From Lachnospiraceae bacterium (GTDB lineage Bacteria > Bacillota > Clostridia > Lachnospirales > Lachnospiraceae), in the NCBI GenBank assembly GCA_009774215.1, contig VSNH01000004.1, positions 15,724-79,723 of the forward strand: a stretch of DNA of 64,000 nucleotides, written 5' to 3'. This document shows, piece after piece, positions 59,252 to 64,000 of this stretch. The position numbers and the translations under genes were made by a program. Below the pieces are notes generated by a model. It had not been told where the DNA came from and searched no databases. It worked only from the letters and a program-made list of their open reading frames with translations. How positions within the stretch are numbered: position 1 is the stretch's first letter; each line of letters begins with the position of its first letter.

Positions 59252-59401
59252 AACAGTTCAGCCTTGCACTATTCCGTGAGTAATCGCTCTGCGTGCGATT
59301 TTGCGAGTTGTGTAAGCGCTAAAATGCGACTTTGGAGCATTTTGTGAGCATCGTAGTTACGTAGTAACTACAGTGACAGTGAAGCCGAAGGCTGAACTGT
59401 T
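59252..59401 (+). promoter_or_regulatory. Long structured leader before a small peptide
   Basis: Outer stem AACAGTTCAGCC/GGCTGAACTGTT (12 bp), enclosing ATCGC/GCGAT, AAAATGC/GCATTTT and GTAGTTAC gta GTAACTAC hairpins. Shares arms with the etfB-etfA element. Candidate riboregulator or structured RNA. Confidence 0.7.
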
Positions 59402-59429
59402 GCCACTTCGACTAAGGAGGAATTCGATT

Positions 59430-59546
59430 ATGGGTATTTTGTTATTGGGCGGTTTTCTTGTGGTAGTGATTATTCCGGTGGTGATTTCCGTGGTATCCGC
59501 GGTTGTTTCAGGAATTGCAGCCGCAGTTGATGACGAGGAAGATTGA
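59430..59546 (+). CDS. Very hydrophobic 38-residue peptide
   Basis: ATG behind AAGGAGG. One membrane segment (LLLGGFLVVVIIPVVISVVS and on) and an acidic end (DDEED). It has its own promoter, a long structured leader and its own terminator, so it is a free-standing small-protein gene. Function unknown; toxin-like or membrane-regulatory roles are possible. Confidence 0.6.
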   Translation: MGILLLGGFLVVVIIPVVISVVSAVVSGIAAAVDDEED

Positions 59547-59567
59547 TTTTTCAATGATTTAGGGCCG

Positions 59568-59603
59568 GGGCAAGATCCTACAGGGTGGGATTTTGCCCTT
59601 TTG
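59568..59603 (+). terminator. Terminator after the small peptide gene
   Basis: GGGCAAGATCC and GGATTTTGCCC (one G-U pair) followed by TTTT. Confidence 0.8.
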
Positions 59604-59696
59604 ATGCGCAGGTTCGCATAGGGAAGCTGCTGTTTCACAGCATGCGGGCCGCACGGCGAGTAGGGATTTCCTACTCAATGACAGAGGAGGCATACA

Positions 59697-61358
59697 GTGG
59701 AATCCAAAAATTTTATCGAACAGATTATAGATAAGGATCTTGCGGAAGGCGTTTACGACACCGTGCATACGAGGTTCCCGCCCGAGCCCAACGGTTATCT
59801 GCATATCGGACATGCCAAGAGCATACTGCTTAATTACGGGCTTGCGTCCGAGTATGGCGGAAAGTTTAATATGCGTTTTGACGATACGAACCCTACCAAG
59901 GAGAAGAGTGAGTTTGTGGAGTCGATCAAGGCTGATGTGAAGTGGCTGGGAGCGGATTATGAGGAGAGGCTTTTCTTTGCCTCCGACTATTTCGACCAGA
60001 TGTACGAGGGCGCGGTCAAGCTGATTAAGAAGGGAAAAGCCTATGTGTCGGATCTGACCGCGGATGAGATGCGCGAGTACCGCGGGACGCTGACGGAGCC
60101 GGGCAGGGACGATCCTAACAGAAACCGGAGCATAGAGGAGAATCTTCGGCTTTTTGAGGAGATGAAGGAAGGAAAGTATGCGGACGGGGAGAAAACCCTG
60201 CGCGCAAAAATCGACATGTCCTCACCGAATATCAATATGCGTGATCCGATTTTATACCGTGTGGCGCATCTTTCCCATCAGAATACGGGGGATAAGTGGT
60301 GCATTTACCCGATGTACGATTATGCGCATCCCATAGAGGATGCCATCGAGGGCATTACCCACTCCATCTGTACATTGGAGTTTGAGGATCACAGGCCGCT
60401 ATATAACTGGGTGGTGACGGAGTTGGAGTACCCGCACCCGCCGAAGCAGATTGAATTTGCAAAGATGTATTTGACCAATGTGGTCACGGGCAAGAGATAT
60501 ATCAAGAAGCTGGTGGAGGACGGCATCGTGGACGGCTGGGACGATCCCAGACTGGTTTCCATTGCGGCGCTTCGCAGACGTGGTTTCACGCCCGAGTCGA
60601 TCCGGCTTTTTGTGGAGCTGTGCGGCGTCTCCAAGGCCAATTCCTCGGCGGAATACTCGATGCTTGAGTACTGTATCAGAGAGGATTTGAAGATGAAGCG
60701 GCCCCGGATTATGGCAGTGACTGATCCGGTCAAACTGATTGTCGACAATTATCCCGAAGGGGAGACAGAGTGGCTGCCTGTGGTGAACAATCCGGAGAAC
60801 GAGTCGCTCGGTTCCCGTGAAGTGCCTTTTAGCAGAGAGCTTTATATCGAGAGGGAAGATTTCATGGAGGAGCCGCCGAAGAAATATTTCCGGCTGTTCC
60901 CCGGCAATGAGGTTCGGCTTATGGGCGCGTACTTCGTGAAGTGCGAAAGCTACGAGAAGGACGAGGCGGGAAATGTGACGGTGGTGCACTGTACCTACGA
61001 TCCGGCTTCCAGAGGCGGCAACAGCCCGGACGGACGAAAGGTCAAGGGAACGATCCACTGGGTATCCGCGGCGGAGTCCGTGAAGGCCGAGGTCAGACTA
61101 TACGAGAATATCATTGACGAGGAGAAGGGCGTCTACAACGAGGACGGGAGTTTAAATCTGAATCCCAATTCTCTGACTGTTTTAAAGGAGTGCCGGATTG
61201 AGCCGTCAGTGAAGGACGCGAAGGCATACGAGAGTTTTCAATTCGTCAGACAGGGATTTTTCTGCGTGGATTGCAAGGATTCCAAGCCGGAAAAACTTGT
61301 TTTTAACAGAATTGTTTCTCTGAAAAGCTCATATGTCTTGCCGAAATCGGAAAATTAG
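59697..61358 (+). CDS. glnS: Glutaminyl-tRNA synthetase
   Basis: Charges tRNA-Gln. 553 residues from GTG 59697 (AGGAGG upstream). FPPEPNGYLHIGHAKS holds the HIGH motif; KEGKYADGEKTLRAKIDMSSPNINMRDPILYR, GWDDPRLVSIAALRRRGFTPESIR and the C-terminal anticodon barrel are typical. The KMSKS region reads NVVTGKRYIKKLV, a departure from VMSKR of E. coli GlnRS. Confidence 0.96.
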   Translation: MESKNFIEQIIDKDLAEGVYDTVHTRFPPEPNGYLHIGHAKSILLNYGLASEYGGKFNMRFDDTNPTKEKSEFVESIKADVKWLGADYEERLFFASDYFDQMYEGAVKLIKKGKAYVSDLTADEMREYRGTLTEPGRDDPNRNRSIEENLRLFEEMKEGKYADGEKTLRAKIDMSSPNINMRDPILYRVAHLSHQNTGDKWCIYPMYDYAHPIEDAIEGITHSICTLEFEDHRPLYNWVVTELEYPHPPKQIEFAKMYLTNVVTGKRYIKKLVEDGIVDGWDDPRLVSIAALRRRGFTPESIRLFVELCGVSKANSSAEYSMLEYCIREDLKMKRPRIMAVTDPVKLIVDNYPEGETEWLPVVNNPENESLGSREVPFSRELYIEREDFMEEPPKKYFRLFPGNEVRLMGAYFVKCESYEKDEAGNVTVVHCTYDPASRGGNSPDGRKVKGTIHWVSAAESVKAEVRLYENIIDEEKGVYNEDGSLNLNPNSLTVLKECRIEPSVKDAKAYESFQFVRQGFFCVDCKDSKPEKLVFNRIVSLKSSYVLPKSEN

Positions 61359-61459
61359 GGTAAAATGAATAAAGTAAATGCCCGCGAACGAGGAAAACTG
61401 AAGGTTTTTCGAGTAGCACTGCGGAATATATATAAATATAACTTGGGGAGGATAAAGAA

Positions 61460-62329
61460 ATGGCAGGACTGTTATCGGGGTTAGAGCAGTTTGGACTGAG
61501 CAATCTGGAAAGTATGGATCTCTATGAGACGCAGAAAAAGCCGGAAGAAGGAGGGGAAGGTGGTCAGGCGGCTGCGCACGTTGTGCAGGAGCAAGATTTC
61601 CTCTTTGACAAATCTTTTACCTGTCCGCTTTGCGACAGGGAATTTAAGGCGAGAACCGTAAAGATCGGCAAGGCGAAGCTGGCGGGCAGCGATCTGGATC
61701 TGCGTCCCAGATATGAGCAGATTGATCTTTTAAAATATGATGTGATCATGTGCCCTTCCTGTGGCTATGCTTCATTGAGCAGATTTTTTAAGTACTTGAC
61801 TTCTCCCCAGGCGAAGAATATACAGAAGGCGATTTCGGCAAACTTTAAACCGCAGAAAGAGGCGGCGGAGACTTATACCTACGAGGAAGCTCTGGAGCGT
61901 TACAAGATGGCGCTGGCGAATGCGATTGTCAAGCAGACGAAAGCAAGTGAGAAGGCTTATATCTGTCTGAAAACGGCGTGGCTTCTGAGAGGGCAGGCCG
62001 AGCATCTGGATCCGGCGGAGGAAGGTTACGAGGAGAAGAAGAAACAGTGTCAGGCTGAGGAAGAGGAGTTTTTAAGAAACGCACTGGAAGGATTTCTGGC
62101 GGCGAGACAGACCGAGAGCTTCCCTATGTGCGGCATGGATGAGCCTACGGTTGATTTCCTGATCTCCGTGACGGCAATGCGCTTTGAGCAGTATGACGTA
62201 GCGAGCCGTCTGATTACGGGGCTTATCACGTCAAAGACCGCAAATCCCCGCATGAAGGATAAGGCGAGGGACGTGAAGGAAATGATTATGAAAAAAATTA
62301 AGGAAAAGAATGCTGCAGCCAGAAAATAA
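61460..62329 (+). CDS. DUF2225 protein
   Basis: 289 residues with a zinc ribbon (CPLCDREFKAR near 57 and CPSCGYAS near 103), then TPR-like helices. DUF2225 proteins are common in Firmicutes and of unknown function. GGGGAGG precedes the ATG; a strong terminator follows. Confidence 0.85.
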   Translation: MAGLLSGLEQFGLSNLESMDLYETQKKPEEGGEGGQAAAHVVQEQDFLFDKSFTCPLCDREFKARTVKIGKAKLAGSDLDLRPRYEQIDLLKYDVIMCPSCGYASLSRFFKYLTSPQAKNIQKAISANFKPQKEAAETYTYEEALERYKMALANAIVKQTKASEKAYICLKTAWLLRGQAEHLDPAEEGYEEKKKQCQAEEEEFLRNALEGFLAARQTESFPMCGMDEPTVDFLISVTAMRFEQYDVASRLITGLITSKTANPRMKDKARDVKEMIMKKIKEKNAAARK

Positions 62330-62340
62330 TAGCATAATAG

Positions 62341-62376
62341 AACGGCGGAGCCGATGATCCGGCTCCGCCGTTTTTT
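62341..62376 (+). terminator. Strong rho-independent terminator
   Basis: AACGGCGGAGCC and GGCTCCGCCGTT with a short loop, then a T6 run. Confidence 0.95.
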
Positions 62377-62384
62377 CGCCCATA

Positions 62385-62987
62385 TCAGCGGTAGGAAAGC
62401 GCTTTTAACATATTCAGATAGGAGCAGGATTCCTCATAAAGCATATCCGGATGGAAGGATGAATCCTGAAAACGCGCGTCCATCAGTCCGTCCAGTGTAA
62501 AGGTCACCATCTGATCCATCTTTTCGTAATCCACTTCACTTTTAAAGAGAGAGCGGTCGCTCTGGTTTTTCAATACAGCCTGCATATCGCTGAGCACATT
62601 TTTCTGGCGCTCGATCGCCAGAAGGGCTTCGCTTACGTCCTCAAGGCGGCAGCGGTCAAGGAACTGCTGCATATAGGGATAGTTCTTGAGCACCTGCATT
62701 TTGGCGTACTCCATCTGACGGCGGATCTCAAAGTAATCCCGCTCCGTGGAGGAAACACCTCCTGTCAGTTCCAGTTTCATGAAACGCACACTATAGTCAT
62801 AGAGGAAGCCGTAAAGGCCGAGCTTACTCCCGAAATAATGAAATAAAAGCCCTTTGCTGATGCCAGCCTCAGCTACAATATCGTCCGTACTGGCATGTTT
62901 ATAGCCGCCCATGGAAAATACTTTTAGGGCGGCATTGATCATGCGGTCTTGTTTTTCTTTCTTCAAATCAAAAAATTTTTCGTTCAT
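62385..62987 (-). CDS. TetR/AcrR-family regulator
   Basis: 200 residues. N-terminal HTH (RMINAALKVFSMGGYKHASTDDIVAEAGISKGLLFHYFGSKLGLYGFL, residues 14-61) is a clear TetR fold; the rest is a ligand-binding domain of unknown specificity. It is convergent with DUF2225. The target gene may be itself or the divergent gene at 63,229. Confidence 0.92.
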   Translation of the reverse strand: MNEKFFDLKKEKQDRMINAALKVFSMGGYKHASTDDIVAEAGISKGLLFHYFGSKLGLYGFLYDYSVRFMKLELTGGVSSTERDYFEIRRQMEYAKMQVLKNYPYMQQFLDRCRLEDVSEALLAIERQKNVLSDMQAVLKNQSDRSLFKSEVDYEKMDQMVTFTLDGLMDARFQDSSFHPDMLYEESCSYLNMLKALSYR

Positions 62988-63228
62988 AACTTCCTCAATT
63001 CTACATAAATTGACCTTTTTGGTCGAATATAACTATAGCACAACCCCGGGCGGGATTCAATGATCTGCGAAAAACTAGTTCTGACAAAATTTTCAAATAC
63101 AAGATATTGTGCTTCAAATCGAATTTTAACAAAGTTTTCTCTTTTTTTATACATATTCTCTTTTCATTTTCACAAAATAGTATTAATATAATGTTAATAG
63201 GAACTGATACGGTGAAAGGAGAACACTG

Positions 63229-63576
63229 ATGGCGAAAAAATTCGGTAAGGTTTTGATGATGGCAGCGGCTCTTGGCGCCGTAGCGGGTGGTGCGTACTAT
63301 TACCTGAAGGGAAGGGACGCGTTGCTGGACGACGATTTCGATGACGATGAGGACTTCGACAATTTTGATGATGGACTCGACGAAAGTGATGCAGATCGGA
63401 ACTATGTGGATCTCGACCTCGGAAAGACGGAGGAGAGCGGAGCGGCAGCGGAATTTAAGGAAGGCATCCAGGCGGCGAAGGCCGAGGCTGCGGATAAGGT
63501 TGTCGGGAGTGTGAAGAAAGTGGAAGAGTTCTTCGATGACGACGACGAGAGCGACGGATCGATGGATGCGATGTAG
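63229..63576 (+). CDS. Acidic membrane-anchored protein
   Basis: 115 residues with an N-terminal hydrophobic segment (VLMMAAALGAVAGGAYYYL) and a strongly acidic remainder (DDDFDDDEDFDNFDD, FFDDDDESDG). No family recognised. GAAAGGAG precedes the ATG. Confidence 0.7.
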   Translation: MAKKFGKVLMMAAALGAVAGGAYYYLKGRDALLDDDFDDDEDFDNFDDGLDESDADRNYVDLDLGKTEESGAAAEFKEGIQAAKAEAADKVVGSVKKVEEFFDDDDESDGSMDAM

Positions 63577-63686
63577 CAGCCGCAAAAGAAAAACAAGCGG
63601 TTGCGAAACAGACATTTGTTTTATTGCGAGTGGACATACGGATAACATATATACAGAGGCGGCTCCGGACAGGAACCGCCTTATTT

Positions 63687-63906
63687 GCGCGATAAGCAGA
63701 GTCAGAAAGCGGCAGAGACGGGATGTGTGCATGCACGCAAGACAGTCTCTGCCGCTTTATGACGAGCAACGCGAACGAGAGATGCGAAGCATCTCGAGTC
63801 TGCTTACTCGCGCGATAAGCAGAGTCAGAAAGCGGCAGAGACGGGATGTGTGCATGCACGCAAGACAGTCTCTGCTGCTTTATGACGAGCAACGCAAGTC
63901 TGTTTA
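63687..63906. repeat. Tandem structured repeats, family 2, copies 2 and 3
   Basis: Two copies, starting at 63,687 and 63,810, nearly identical over about 88 bp. Each has AAAGCGGCAGAGAC/GTCTCTGCCGCTTT with an inner TGTGTGCATGCACGCA. The outer arms GCGCGATAAGCAGA/TCTGCTTACTCGCGC enclose also GAGATGC gaa GCATCTC. In copy 3 the one stem change (C to T) still pairs as G-U. Shares arms with 51,900. Confidence 0.88.
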
Positions 63907-63923
63907 TTGCCGCGGAGTACTCC

Positions 63924-63954
63924 TTGACAAATTTGCGTGGGGGGGGGGTAAGAT
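63924..63954 (+). promoter_or_regulatory. Candidate phase-variable promoter with G10 spacer
   Basis: TTGACA (63924-63929), 19-bp spacer containing ten G (63939-63948), TAAGAT (63949-63954). Slippage of the G run would change spacer length. The gene it drives is outside the window. Confidence 0.55.
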
Positions 63955-64000
63955 GGAGAGGGGGAGTATTGCGGATCATTAAATTATATATGAATTAGAA

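Noticed and set aside
63536..63982. 148-codon frame over the 63.7 kb repeats
   Set aside because: It runs through inverted and tandem repeats, so its open length comes from repetition, not coding.
1..64000. tRNA or rRNA genes
   Set aside because: I saw no cloverleaf with the conserved T-loop sequence; the cloverleaf-like fold between etfB and etfA is too long and lacks tRNA motifs.

Overview
The window reads as a gut-type clostridial genome, most likely a butyrate-producing Lachnospiraceae. The evidence is a thl-crt-hbd-bcd-etfB-etfA gene order, strong GGAGG ribosome binding sites, frequent GTG/TTG starts in phage genes, Gram-positive style small membrane proteins, and a prophage using a large serine recombinase. 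Species cannot be named from the sequence alone.

Positions 1 to about 46,390 are one integrated contractile-tail (myovirus-type) prophage. It starts with a large serine recombinase cut by the left edge, a decayed flank (BRO-type antirepressor and a C-terminal lipoprotein-like remnant, both frameshifted), and a leftward immunity module (XRE repressor, ImmA/IrrE peptidase, small coupled ORF) facing a Cro-like gene. From 4.9 to 7.6 kb lie very small genes, including three alternating convergent pairs whose minus-strand members share a near-identical promoter and 5' hairpin. From 7.7 to 16.8 kb is the early/replication region: HUH-type Rep, RNase H-like protein, double HTH protein, PcfK (AcrIIA9-like) and PcfJ, an HNH-like protein and a RinA/ArpU-like late regulator. 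A complete IS630-family element (16,811-18,069) sits exactly at the stop codon of that regulator. From 18.1 to 20.4 kb there is a probable type I toxin-antitoxin locus, a second divergent XRE/ORF6N switch with paired 17-bp operators, and several tiny membrane or DNA-binding proteins.

From 20.7 to 45.3 kb the late genes run in one direction: terminase small and large, gpW-like, portal, protease-capsid fusion, decoration protein, head-tail joining, tail sheath, tube, frameshifted tail chaperone, tape measure, X, D, V, U, W, J, I, fibres, membrane proteins, holin and a three-domain endolysin. A leftward AT-rich cargo pair (small protein plus GNAT acetyltransferase) follows. The prophage ends inside an M23 peptidase gene, of which only the 3' half is present.

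From 46.4 to 64.0 kb is host chromosome: the M23 remnant, a chemotaxis receptor, the butyryl-CoA synthesis operon (acetyl-CoA to butyryl-CoA with its electron-transfer flavoprotein), an exported or membrane-anchored protein, a DHH phosphoesterase, a small hydrophobic peptide with a long structured leader, glutaminyl-tRNA synthetase, a DUF2225 protein, a TetR regulator and an acidic anchored protein. The host gaps are rich in long structured repeats. At least two families recur with compensatory changes (50.0/57.2 kb, and 51.9/63.7/63.8 kb). The window closes with a possible promoter holding a ten-G tract in its spacer, a candidate phase-variable switch.
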